From: Sialis fuliginosa
Lineage: Eukaryota; Arthropoda; Insecta; Megaloptera; Sialidae
NCBI GenBank assembly: GCA_961205875.1
Contig: OY540814.1
Coordinates: 1,674,001 to 1,738,000, forward strand
Direction of reading: 5' to 3'
DNA: 64,000 bases
Shown here: one piece after another, positions 9,410 through 19,647 of the stretch
Numbering within the stretch: the first letter of the stretch is position 1
Layout: each line of letters opens with the position of its first letter
Position numbers and translations under genes: made by a program
The notes under the pieces: model-generated
What the model was told of the DNA's origin: nothing
The model's database searches: none
What the model saw: only the letters and a program-made list of their open reading frames with translations

Positions 9410-10227
9410 CAGCGGTTCTTAAACTTATGTAGTCTAGGGACTCTCTTTTGAACAAATATTTCTCGGGGACACCCCCCCCCCCTGAAGGCAGTGGCGTATT
9501 TACGTTAAGTGCCGCTCTGGGCCAAAAAAAATGCCACCCTGGGTAAAAAATAATTGCTGTTTTAGGCAAAAAAATTGTCGCCCTTGTCAAACAAAATTGC
9601 CGTCCTGGTAAAAAAAATTGCCGCACCTGTACCAAGGGAAAATATAATATATTTTTAACAGTCAAAATTCCTATATAAACTAAAAAGTTTATATAAATAA
9701 TGGAAAATATAAGCCACATAAAAAACTGATGACCTTTTTTTTTTTTAGTCCTGCTACTCATTTTTTGTTTCCCTATATATTTTTTTAAATATGCTAAAAA
9801 ATCTACCGCCCTAGGCAATAGCCCCATGGTAAATACACCTCTGCCTGAAGAGTTATTTTAAGAAAATTTTAAAACTGCAAAACCTTATTTTTTGCTCTAT
9901 ACTTACAATTTTTGCTTTTCAACTGCAATGACTTTTGTTTTTTGCATTATTTTTCTTACATTTTTTGCTTTATTACTGCAATGACCTTTTTTCCTCACAT
10001 TTTATTATTTTATTTATTTATTAAACATTGTTTCAATTTTTTGCACTACACAAATTAGCTTTTACAACTGCAGAAACAAGCTACTCACTAAAATAACCCT
10101 TGCCTCCTTGACAGAAAAACAAAGAAGATCGTTAGATAGTAATTAATTACTGGTAAATAGAAATGTAAAAGTACTTTAATATATTATGCCAAACATGTTT
10201 CACGGACCCTAGTTTAAGAACCGCTAG
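9410..10227. mobile_element. hAT-type element, CAGCGGTTCTTAAAC ends
   Basis: Inverted ends CAGCGGTTCTTAAACT (9,410-9,425) and AGTTTAAGAACCGCTA (about 10,211-10,226). CAG-GGTTCTCAAAC ends are a well-known hAT signature. No matching 8-bp flank was found. The right half has three loosely repeated blocks containing ttttttgc and actgcaatgac. A second hAT element is nested inside it. Confidence 0.65.
9489..9843. mobile_element. hAT MITE with internal minisatellite, nested
   Basis: A 355-bp element with inverted ends CAGTGGCGTATTTAC and GTAAATACACCTCTG. It is flanked by an 8-bp duplication, CCTGAAGG at 9,481-9,488 and CCTGAAGA at 9,844-9,851 (7 of 8 match). The left half, about 9,511-9,632, is six degenerate units of about 22 bases around the theme tgccgccctgggcaaaaaaa. 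The 140-codon minus-strand frame across this element is a by-product of that repeat, not a gene. Confidence 0.8.
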
Positions 10228-11388
10228 TTAATGCATTGATTGACGGACTCATGGAATGGACTGACGGATATTTTGATATTTTTCATCAGTCTTAGGTCAC
10301 GAATACGAACTATTAATAAATTAAATGCTATGAGAATATTTAAACATTTTTCTATTAATTATTGAAAATATTGAAATAATAAAAATGCCATAACGTTAGA
10401 TTTCATTAAAATTTAGAGCATAACAATTATTATTAATTAAAATATTGATAACTAGATTAATAAAATACTACGGCATTATGTCAGTTTTTTTTTATTTAAA
10501 ATTTCATTTAATGACACGAAAATAAAAATATCTTATTACTAGTAGGAAAAGTTCTAAATTTTTTAAAATAATTCTCCATGTTTAATTAGACCAAAATAAA
10601 GATTTTTTGTATCTTGTACTTTTTTTCTAAAGTTTATAAATAATTCTTGAATGTCTAATATTTCGAATTATTTTGTTAGATATCTTGGAAAGCTTAGGTT
10701 ATTAAAAAAAAAGTTTTCAATAAAAGATTCATGTTTTTTCACGTTGAATATTTATAAATATAAACTATAGGTTCCTATTTAAAAAAAATGATGTTGACCT
10801 TCAAATATCCTTGAAGGCCACATTAAAATAACAAAAAAATATTACTATATTACTATCTGAACATTTTTTTCAAATATGCGATAATTTTGAGATAAAAATT
10901 TGTAAATACCCCAGCCTGTATGTAGTATAAGTTTAAATTTATAATTAAACTATCTCTACAAGTAATTTATATTTTGTCACCATCAAATATAAATTATGTA
11001 AGATCTATAAGAATAAATTCATACCGCTATAGAAAATAAATTTATTAAAATAAATGTTCTACGTTTTTCGAACAATGCCGTTGTCAAGCGTGACACAATA
11101 AGAAGAGGAAATATGAAAACAAGAATAATGAAATTCCCAAATTTTCATAGCAGCTGGAGATTTTCTTCAACAGAAATGTGCACAAATATAATTCTAATTA
11201 ATACCTAACTAAATTTGTTTTCTTCAAGTATTTTACCTTATTTGAGAAAAAAAGAAGACAATACAATACTGAAGAACAGTATATGCTAATGGGACAAATA
11301 AAATTAATTACATTAATTTTTAATTTTGTTATTTTAAAATTCTTCAACAATAAAAATAAATTATTTTTAAAATATAAAAAATATGATA
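10228..11388. other. AT-rich, no feature recognised
   Basis: Very AT-rich, with poly-A and poly-T runs and stops in all frames. No copy of it was noticed elsewhere in the window. Confidence 0.35.
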
Positions 11389-11903
11389 AGGTACTGGCAC
11401 CAGTCTTGGATATGGCCCCAGTGATGGCTATTTTTTAATTAAATGTACTGAATTAGAAATATCTGTAGATATTTGATTACTACCATTTCTGAATATTAAT
11501 CTATATACATTTAACTGTCTTACAGCCTGATTTGATGACAATCAACCATTAGGTGTCAAAATGATGGACATTTAAACTAATTATTAGTATTCTTTATTTA
11601 TTAATTATTTTATTATCATAGCAACTGCTTTACATTGTTTCAAATTTGACGATTCTTTCTGTATCCATTACTGCGTGCTCATTACTGGTTTTACTTTATC
11701 CATTACTGGAGAGAAAAATATATAAAAGGCTATAATTTAAAAAGCAAACTATATTTGCGGAGTTTGGTAATTAAATTGATTAAATAAAGAGTAACTTGTT
11801 TTATTAGTAACATGAGTTCATGAGAATGGCATAAAAGAGCCCGAAAATTAAAAAAAAACAGTAAACTTTGCTCTTATAGCTGCCATAACTGGTGCCAGTA
11901 CCT
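11389..11903 (+). mobile_element. Family E transposon, full-length copy
   Basis: Inverted ends AGGTACTGGCACCAGT and ACTGGTGCCAGTACCT, about 515 bp, preceded by TA. Landmarks in order: attaccatttctgaatatta, tttaactgtcttacag, tgatgacaatc, taaactaattattag, attactggttttactttatc, ttgcgga, aaataaagag. About 13 copies occur here in both orientations, and most complete ends are flanked by TA, as expected of a Tc1/mariner-type insertion. Too short to encode a transposase; it is a MITE. Confidence 0.85.
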
Positions 11904-12239
11904 TGGTTGAACAGAATTTTTCAGCAATATTTTCATAAATACTAAAACTAACAAAGAAAGAAATATCTCTTAAGATGAATGTTACCGTACAAATAAACAA
12001 CTAAGAAGAAAATTTATCTAGCACCTCCAACACTAAACTATTTAGAAAATAAAATTCATTAAATCTATGCGATTACCGTCTTTCGTTGCACCAAGATTAA
12101 TTAATATTTTAAGTAACTAGTTACTAAGCAGCTTATGTAGTTTAATTTACATAATTAATTATTGCATAATATGGATGCAGAAGATATACAATTTTAATAT
12201 TTTATTCTATTCATCTTCATAAAATATGAGTTCGTAAAA

Positions 12240-12530
12240 AATAATATTAATGCAGTTTTATTTACGATCTATAACATTTAAAAGATGTTATAGAAATAAA
12301 CATCAGTTTTTTATCAAACAAAGTGAAAATATCTGCCATGGTAGCCTTGGGACTTTCTTATACGTAATACTGACAGTGAAGAGTGTACGTATTTCTAATT
12401 TTATTAAAAAATATTTCTTACAAATTAATAAAAGATAGAATAAAATTAATGATACCTAAATTATAGATAATAATATTCTCTTTAATATGTATCGAATTAA
12501 TTTTTTTAAACGTAATCACTAAACCGAAAA
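12240..12530 (-). repeat. Family I end fragment, diverged
   Basis: Contains atctgccatggtagccttgg, gggactttcttatacgtaa and, further right, taatcactaaaccgaaaac, in the same order as the reverse family I copy at 45,660-45,850. Strongly diverged. Confidence 0.55.
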
Positions 12531-12689
12531 CGAGATAAGGACTCTCAAAATTTCAGTTTTTTTTTTAATTTTGGAGAAAAATAGCTGTAACTTTTGAACG
12601 CGTTGTTGGAATTGATTTTAGTTAACGGATTTGAAATCAGCGTGTCAAAATTTATATTATTATAATGGCATGTATAATATTTTATAAAA

Positions 12690-13060
12690 AATTACCGCAA
12701 ATATAGTTTGTTTATGTTTTTTCTCCAGTAATGGAGAAAGTAAAACCAGTAATGAGCACGCAGTGATGGACACTTGCTAATGATTACAAAATGATAAGTA
12801 CTACGATACAAAAGATATAAATGAAAGAATCGTCAAATTTGAAACAATGTAAAGCAGTTGCTATGATAATATAATAATTAATAAATAAAGTATACTAATA
12901 ATTAGTTTAAATGTCCACCATTTTGACACTTATTGGCTGATTGTCATCAAATCACGCTATTAGACAGTTAAATGTATATAGATTAATATTCAGAAATGGT
13001 AGTAATCAAATATCAACAGATATTTCTAATTCAGTAGATACATTAAGACTGCTAGCACCT
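12690..13060 (-). mobile_element. Family E, truncated copy
   Basis: Reverse copy from ccgcaaatatagtttg to the terminal gctagcacct followed by TA at 13,061-13,062. Its outer right end (in family orientation) is missing. Confidence 0.8.
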
Positions 13061-13334
13061 TATTTCCTCGCTTGTAGAAATTTAGGCTTTAGACTGCTTT
13101 CATAATAATACGAACAAGCGTTATCACATTCACAATCTGAGTTCTGGTTTTCCAGACAATGTTACTGTCCCAAAATCGTCAATGGTTTAGATTGTAAATC
13201 TGAAATTCTACAATATACGTACGTAATTTATTTTGTAGAATTGTATGTATGTATATTAATAGTTTTACATAAATATCATATGTGACATTTTTCGGTTTGA
13301 TACAAGAGGAGAAATCATACATTATCTGTATAGA

Positions 13335-13527
13335 TTTATTGATACAATCCCATGAAATAGCGCCGGCATGCTGGGAACTGTTCAAAGAGGAGGATCTCTT
13401 GAGATGAAAAATGGCGACAGAAAAACGATGCAATAAACGAGATATAAATCCGTTAACGGCTGCAAATAAAACTGGCGCTACCCGATTTTACAAACGCTTC
13501 TACGCCCTGGACAAAGATAAATCATAA
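13335..13527 (+). pseudogene. Unrecognised coding-like island
   Basis: The plus strand, frame of the ATG at 13,411, is open for 38 codons and ends TAA at 13,525-13,527: MATEKRCNKRDINPL, then TAANKTGATRFYKRFYALD, then KDKS. The same frame continues upstream past one TGA as IQSHEIAPACWELFKEEDL. GC content and amino-acid make-up are higher and more protein-like than the surroundings. I do not recognise the family. It may be a decayed exon or an inserted gene fragment. No splice sites were found at its edges. Confidence 0.35.
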
Positions 13528-13670
13528 CTATTTCTCATTTATACAACAGAAATAGATATCGATGCATGTGTTTGTAAGAACATGTACAGTAGTTATTTTA
13601 TTTAAATATTTAATGTAATAGATACATACATTCAATTTTTATTTTTCATTTATACATAAAATATACTGTA

Positions 13671-13995
13671 TGATGCCAGTAACAAAGTATCACTGAATTA
13701 TGATTTTAAATAATTAAATAGGTTAAAAAAAACGCTTAAAAAATGACATTCTTTTAATTTCTGGTACATTCCACCAGAAATTCCATGAATCAACCAATCA
13801 AATCTCGTTGTTCCGTTTTTTGGTCAGACGTGAACGCTCCCAATGCATTTAGTTTAAATGAAATAATTTATTTTATTTGTAATAAGTTAATTATTGACAC
13901 AAAATGTAATTAGAATAGGCATGATGCCAGTAACAAAGTATCACTGAAATTATGATTTTAAATAATGAAATAGGTTAAAAAGATTCTAAAAAATG
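13671..13995 (+). repeat. 75-bp direct repeat pair
   Basis: Units at about 13,671-13,745 and 13,920-13,995 both read gatgccagtaacaaagtatc, then tgattttaaataat and aaataggttaaaaa. They are separated by about 175 bases of unrelated sequence. Likely a small duplication or the ends of an unidentified element. Confidence 0.7.
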
Positions 13996-14039
13996 TATTT
14001 ATTTTTGTATTAAAAGCGAGATTAATATGATTTTTGTTA

Positions 14040-14430
14040 ATATAAAAACACAAAATACAGCAATCCGCCATGTTAGATAAAACACCAGTCAGAGTGGATG
14101 ACGTCACGGTTAAGTAAACATCATTTTTGTTTCATTAATATCTGCACTGTTTATAAATTATTTTGTGGTTTTAAATTATCAATTTCCTTAGTTTTGTGTT
14201 ACCAAAACTAAAACCGAGAAACGTTAGCGATGGAACAAGGATTTATTATTGTTGACAAGGAGTCTTTACATAGGCGTGACGTCAAAAATGCGCCATGACA
14301 CCTGCGAGCGTTTTGGCGTCAAATTCAAAATTAGTTTTTAAAGAGTCAATTTTTGAGATTTTCTGCAGAATAAGTATTTTTTTGAAAATAGAAGGCACGT
14401 AAAATCATCATAAAATAGTTTTTCAAAATT
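14040..14430. repeat. Unclassified repeat, part shared with 28.3 kb
   Basis: GC-richer patch with tgacgtcacggttaag and gcgtgacgtcaaaaatgcg. The stretch about 14,354-14,425 recurs in reverse at 28,258-28,325 (aaactattttatgatgat, acttatttctgca). No protein frame was recognised on either strand. Confidence 0.5.
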
Positions 14431-15019
14431 GTATACCGTAATAAGAACTTTTTATGAAATTTTGATATATGAATTTAAAAAAAAATTAATTAATTATTAT
14501 TTGTTCCAAAAACAGAGCAATTTTTCGCTTCATTGCCTGTACTATTAACATTGCTTGTTTAGTTAATAAACAATTTATTATAGGTAATTCAAAAGACGTA
14601 TTTAGAATATAATTCTCTTCCGTATTTCAACGAATTTTTTCATAATATATTTGACTACTAATTAAATTTTAGTTAACAAAATTGAGTTTTTTCATCGAAA
14701 ATTTTTTATGTTGTGTCATAAACAATAAAAAAAATATTTATTTTTTTCAAGACAACATAGATTTCAGAACCTTTAAATATGTCTTACTATTCCTGAAGAA
14801 AATAATAGTGACGATGTATGGAATAATAAGAAAAATCTTTTTTATTATTGTAGGACCAAATTCAATTCCCAATTTTATTAAAAATGTACACATGTATTCT
14901 TATACAAAGAGCAATGAAATATGTGTAGGGATATATTATATATTACATCAGTGGCGTCCTTAAAATAAATTAACATTTGAATATTCATAAGTTTTTTTAT
15001 GTTAATTTTATATGATATA
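14431..15019. other. No gene recognised
   Basis: AT-rich. The 93-codon frame at 14,682-14,963 is mostly Phe, Ile, Asn and Lys from A/T runs and shows no domain. Confidence 0.35.
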
Positions 15020-15757
15020 TTTTGCTTCCTCGCAATATCGAAGATACGAGAAGCTTTGTGATCGTTTTAGATTGAGATTAAAAAAATGTTCTCCGATTTC
15101 AAAATTTTAAATTTGTCTTTCCGTTTCACGTCAATACAAACACTTTTCGTTCCGTGTCTGCCTGTCTGTCCGTCCGTGTGTCCGTCTGTCCCCTGAATCC
15201 TTGTCACACGCATAACTCATGAACCACTGAACCGATATTATTGAAACTTGGTCGGATGGTTGGGTCTGGCTTGAGGACAGTCCCATTTCAAAATCATCAA
15301 AATCGTTTGTAAGGGGGAGGGATGACATCCCAAAATATTTATTTTTTCAAGATATCTCAAGAACGACACGTTATGTACGTGAAAATTTTGTAGAATATTT
15401 TTTGTAGAGCATTAAATTTTTTATAATATGGGTCTACAACGTTTGTAGTAAAATATTCCCTTACAAAGATCTATCTCAATTTATTTTAAAAATTCGTGTT
15501 TTTTTTTCTAAATTGATATTTGCTTGGACATGTAAAATGTCATTTTGACGTTTGCATAAATTTAGATTTAGATTGAAAGTGTCAAAAAATTAAAAATATA
15601 CGAAAACAGGTGCGTTTTAAGAAAAATTTCGAACTAATATTTTTTAGTAAAATTGTATAAAAATTAAATGGTTAACCAATACCAGGCAATTTATCTGAAC
15701 ACTTTATTTAGCGAATTTAGCACGAGGAAGCACTGTGTATTTACTTGGCGGATGTTT
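15020..15757 (-). repeat. Family B repeat, full-length copy
   Basis: Runs from ttgcttcctcgcaatatcg to cttggcggatgttt. Inverted 10-mers TGCTTCCTCG (15,023-15,032) and CGAGGAAGCA (15,723-15,732) lie near both ends. Internal order: aagctttgtgatcg, CTGT/CCGT-rich run, gaatccttgtcacacgcat, ctcatgaaccactgaaccg, cccaaaatatttattttttc, gtcattttgacg, ggttaacca. The 65-codon frame inside is the translation of the CTGT-rich part, also seen at 25.8, 31.9 and 39.6 kb; it does not look like a maintained protein. Confidence 0.85.
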
Positions 15758-15939
15758 TTTTCAAGTATTTAGCTTCTAGGAAATAAAAATATTCGAATGT
15801 TTTTACCTTTGAATGTATTTTTTAAATATTTATAACAATAGAAGGTCAAAATAAGATAAACATTGAAATTTATTTGAATATTATAAATTAGTATCAAATA
15901 TTTTTTACAGAGTACATAGCTGTAATGAATATTTATTTA

Positions 15940-16080
15940 TTATTTATATTTTCTAAATCCATAGCGTGTCTGTCTGTTTATTACATTTTCACGACTAAAC
16001 CGCTGAACCAACTTTGATGAAATTTAGCAAGGAGATAGTTTGCATCCTGAGGTAGTATAAAATAAAATAATATAAAATTT
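15940..16080 (+). repeat. Helitron-like 5' module fragment
   Basis: Holds gtgtctgtctgtttattac, cacgactaaaccgctgaacc, ttgatgaaatttag and gagatagtttgcatcctgag, as at 49,230-49,345. This is the ubiquitous arthropod module found at the start of many non-autonomous Helitrons. The 3' end is missing. Confidence 0.6.
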
Positions 16081-16136
16081 ATTAACTATAATATTACTAT
16101 AGATAAAAAAAATGTGTATGACATTTGTACGAGCGA

Positions 16137-17000
16137 CCTGTTTTATCGACTTCATAACAGAAATCTGTATTACCTAATCTTCTTCTTCATGAGTTTTATG
16201 TCTTCTTTTTTTAAATAAAAATAGCGTCGAGTTGAAGTGATTATTATTGATACCAGAGAAAAGCAATTAAACATTTTAACTGCCCCAAATCTCCACTTTA
16301 AATATAATAATATGGTTTAATGAGAATACCAATGTCCGATTAATTTGTGTTAAATGTATTTGAACGTAGACTTTCGCGGTTATTCAATTGTATAAACATT
16401 TGATTATTGGCTTCTCTGTAGAGCCTAGGTCAAAATTTATCAGACCGGACTAAGACTTTTACATTATTGATGTCTACTATATGCCCTTGTAACATCGAGT
16501 GTTCTGCTACTGCTGACTTGGCGATGTGCTGGTTCTTCATATCTCTTATATGTTAATTAGTTTTTGTTCTTATGGATCTGCTAGTCTGTCCTATATACAC
16601 ACTACCACAATTGCACGATATTTCGTAGATGCCTGCCATGTCTAAATTGTCGTATTTGTCTTCGATGAACCTGACAGAGTTGTCCATCTTACCTGACTGT
16701 TTTATCGACTATCATAACAGAAATCTGAATAACCTAATCTTCTTCTTCTACGTGGGATTTATGTCTGACAGTTCCTATAATAACCTAAATTTCACGCGAA
16801 CGATGTCGCGGGTAACAGCTTTGTTAAAAATGTCTTCTTTTTTAAAATAAAAATAGCGTCGAGTTGACGTGATTATTATTGATACCAGAGAAAAGCAATT
16901 AAACATTTGAACTGCCCCAAATTTGAATTTGAAATATAATAATATGGTTTAATGAGAATACCAATGTCCGATTAATTTGTGTTAAATATATTTGGAGTTG
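16137..17000 (-). mobile_element. Penelope-like element remnant with direct repeats
   Basis: Two direct repeats, about 16,137-16,370 and 16,699-17,000 (tttatcgact..cataacag, aataaaaatagcgtcgagtt, gagaataccaatgtccgatt), enclose a GIY-YIG endonuclease fragment. Penelope-like elements are known for tandem terminal repeats and a C-terminal GIY-YIG domain, so the arrangement fits that class. The reverse-transcriptase part is absent. The second repeat carries about 70 extra bases that the first lacks. Confidence 0.7.
16430..16687 (-). pseudogene. Penelope-type GIY-YIG endonuclease fragment
   Basis: Minus-strand frame of 86 codons from an ATG at 16,687 to a TGA at 16,430. It reads MDNSVRFIEDKYDNLDM, then AGIYEISCNCGSVYIGQT, then SRSIRTKTN, one in-frame stop, HIRDMKNQHIAKSAVAEHS, MLQGHIVDINNVKVLV. 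The GIY (residues 19-21) and YIG (30-32) motifs, the CxC before YIG, the Arg-rich step after it, the AEH and the GH are the hallmarks of the GIY-YIG nuclease domain of Penelope-like retroelements, which cuts target DNA for priming. The stop replaces the residue between TN and HIRD, so the copy is dead. The reverse transcriptase that normally precedes it is not in the window. Confidence 0.8.
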
Positions 17001-17535
17001 TTAGTAACGTCTGTCAACAGTATTTAACGGACATTAAAGCTACTAGACACATGTCCACCTTGCCTGACCGCCACTGATTACAAACAAACCACATTGGTGT
17101 GGGTATTTTGTCATTTTGTGATATATACTGTGTCTATGTTTTTCCGCGGCAATAAATTTTCTATCGTTGAGGCGGATGGGGAATTGACCACACGGAGTGA
17201 GGAATGTATTAAAGGGGCTGCGGGGGGAGGGGTTCACGTGATCTAGGTAATGTTTACAAAGGGGATATGAATGTGTCACCAACTGCATAGTAATAATTCA
17301 TTTTTACCAGCAAGTTTTGTTTTGTCTGATTTTGGTGTATGTGACGTCGATACAAATATACAATCGCTCATTTAAAAATGTTGGGGCTACTAAACTATCG
17401 TGGAAAAGTTAGATGTTTAAATAATTGATAGCGCTGGAATTTAATTTTCATACTTTTCTATTGTTATCCGGCATTCAGTCCTTGTGTTGTGATTAATGGT
17501 TTTGTTTAATACGGAAGAAATTGTTTCACTCTAGA
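17001..17535. other. Intron-like, no gene recognised
   Basis: Slightly GC-richer patch at 17,040-17,290 with gcggggggaggggttcacg. An 81-codon minus-strand frame crosses it, but has no domain and no splice support. Confidence 0.3.
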
Positions 17536-17536
17536 G

Positions 17537-17625
17537 CAGGGGTCACCAAACTACGGTCCGCGGGCCGGATCCGGCCCTCCGAAGTTGTTATTGGTGCATT
17601 TTGAATTGCCGCCACAAATTTAATA
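17537..17625 (+). mobile_element. hAT-type end fragment
   Basis: Reads caggggtcaccaaactacgg, then tccgcgggccggatccggcc. This wording (CAGGGG, CCAAACT, CGGCCCGCGGGCC) is typical of one end of widespread hAT elements. No opposite end was found. Confidence 0.5.
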
Positions 17626-18654
17626 AAATTGTCATCAGTATTTTGTTTTCAATTTTATATCTGTCAAAATCTTTTAATTAAAACATTTTAATCGCAGAAT
17701 TTGTAACTCATTGATGCAAGTATAACGGATTAAACTATTAATTAATTATACTATTGTAATTTTATGTTTTATTTAATTTTATGTTGTGTTTTATTCTTTA
17801 CTTTCTATGATACTCCACTTTATATTTATGCATTTATTTTTTACACACAAAGTAAATGATTGTATTTTAATTTCTAATATATTTAATTTTTAAAATACAT
17901 TAAGAATAAATAAAGTATAACAAATGTTCTTTCAGTTCTTCTAAATTATTGAATGTATTGTGTTTATGAACCGGTTATAGTCAATGATTCTTCTAAAGTT
18001 AAGTTTGGATTTTAAACAGCTCCTTTCTTCAAAATTGCGATACATATTATGCCCTCTAAAACATATTAATTTATTTTCGTTACTTAATTTAATTTTAGTT
18101 ATTATTATTTATTTTATTACCTATGCTTGAAACATGAAGTATTGTTACTCAATGGTATTGGTCAGTTTTCAAATTCGACGCTAAATAAATCTCTTACTTA
18201 GAAATAACACCTAAATGTATCAATTTTGCAATTTTTCTTTAATCGTGTACTAGTTAATTATAATATCAGAATGAATAATGTTTTAATTATGAACGCACTA
18301 TATATACGAATTTGAATAAAATGTTTTTTTTTGCAATATCGCGAAAACAATAGCTGATTGAGCAAAATTACCATAGAAAAGTTGTTCTCTATAAATAGAT
18401 GCGTGTATTAGATAATTTCATACAAATGAAAATGTGTAGGTGGTAGACAACAATAAATTAATAGAAAACAGTGTTTCTTTGAAAATGTATTTTCAATACT
18501 TGATTATGGCGTTGTAGATTGCGTTGAGTACAATATGTAAATTTGTGTTTTCCTACGGTTGTTTATTATTAATTAAAAATTTGTTTGTAGAAGCAAAAAC
18601 CAACATAATTGTATGTAATGTTTAACAAAAAATAACATGTGTTTTCTTTTACAG
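17626..18654. other. Intron-like AT-rich stretch
   Basis: No repeats from this window and no open frame of note. It ends in a good polypyrimidine tract and acceptor (gtgttttcttttacag) for the exon that follows. Confidence 0.45.
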
Positions 18655-18715
18655 GTACGTTATTTTGGAATATGAAAGAACATCAAAAGGTTTTTCTGAC
18701 AGTCCAGACTTACAG
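18655..18715 (+). CDS. Candidate 61-nt internal exon of a host gene
   Basis: A polypyrimidine tract and AG (gttttcttttacag) end at 18,654, and a donor gtattt starts at 18,716. Between them lie 61 bases. Skipping the first base, which would complete a codon from the previous exon, the frame is open for 20 codons: YVILEYERTS followed by KGFSDSPDLQ. The other two frames contain stops. The exon would enter with two bases of a split codon upstream and leave in phase 0. Composition is clearly more protein-like than the flanks and no repeat family overlaps it. I do not recognise the protein. The neighbouring exons were not found, so the introns would be long. Confidence 0.55.
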
Positions 18716-19025
18716 GTATTTAAATATAATAATATCTATTACACTGAGAAATTATGTTCATTAAACTTGTTTATTTTATATTGTGAAAAATATAATAATA
18801 ATAAATGAAAATATGTATAATAATGCTACTAAATTTTAAATGTTGTTTTTGTTCTTGTACATTATGAAAAATTTATACATTTCATACGCGATTTTTTTTA
18901 AATATGTAAAATTTAAAAAAAATTATATTATAGTATATACAATTTTTACTCATTAGTTAATTTAAGTGTGATAAAGATATTAGTATTGTTTAATCGAAAT
19001 ATTTAATATTTTACATAAATACATA
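18716..19025. other. Intron-like AT-rich stretch
   Basis: Starts with the candidate donor. Only poly-A/T-rich sequence follows; nothing else was recognised. Confidence 0.4.
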
Positions 19026-19327
19026 AGGGGCCATCCGTAAATTACGTCACACGTTAAGGGGGGTGGGGTCGACGAAATGTGACATTGTGTGACAAGGGGA
19101 GGGAAGGGGTCCTAAATTTTGTGACATCATATTTCAAAATATAATATACTAGCTTTTTTGTAGACATTTTAAACATTTTAATAATTTTAAGGTGTAAAAT
19201 TGCAAAATATGTGACGTCACATTAGGTAGGGGGGGGTCTCACAAATGTGACCAGCTGTGACAAGGATGAGAGGGGGGGGGGTAAAAAAATCATGAAATTC
19301 GTGTGACGCAATTTATGCATGGCCCCT
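19026..19327. mobile_element. MITE with AGGGGCCATCCGTAAATTACG ends (first 17 nt matched)
   Basis: A 302-bp element. The left end aggggccatccgtaaatta and right end taatttatgcatggcccct-like sequence are inverted copies for about 28 bases with few mismatches, including acgtcacacg against cgtgtgacgc. The interior alternates gtgaca words with G-runs. No convincing target duplication was identified. A weaker relative lies at about 27,120-27,215. Confidence 0.75.
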
Positions 19328-19335
19328 AATAAAAA

Positions 19336-19402
19336 AAAAATTGTCTCAATCTGAATCGATCACAAAGCTTCTCATACCTTCGATATTGCGAGGAAGCAAT
19401 AA
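19336..19402 (+). repeat. Family B 3'-end fragment
   Basis: Reads ttgtctcaatctgaatcgat, cacaaagcttctcat, cttcgatattgcgaggaag, the terminal part of family B. It lies between the MITE and the following E composite. Confidence 0.75.
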
Positions 19403-19647
19403 CATTGTAATTTCACATATTTATGTTAAGAAAAATACTTGCACCAATCTTGAACAATACCTCAGTGTTGAACATTTTTAAATTAAACTAAATTAGAAAT
19501 ATTTGTTGAAATTTGTTTATTACCATTTCTGATTATTAATCTATATACATTTAATTGTATTACAGCGTGATTTAATGACAATCGGCCAATAGGTTTCAGT
19601 TTTGACAGTTCTATTTTCATTAAAATATGTTTCTTAATTTGTTATTC

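Noticed and set aside
9405-9827. The longest ATG frame in the window (140 codons, minus strand)
   Set aside because: It spans the hAT MITE and its minisatellite; the Phe/Pro/Trp pattern follows the 22-bp repeat, and the ends coincide with transposon ends rather than gene signals.
13671-13995. CRISPR array or tRNA cluster
   Set aside because: Direct repeats here are only two units with one unrelated spacer. No cloverleaf with A and B boxes was seen anywhere, and the sequence is eukaryotic.
16629-16850. 73-codon plus-strand frame
   Set aside because: It is the antisense of the Penelope GIY-YIG fragment and adjoining repeat.
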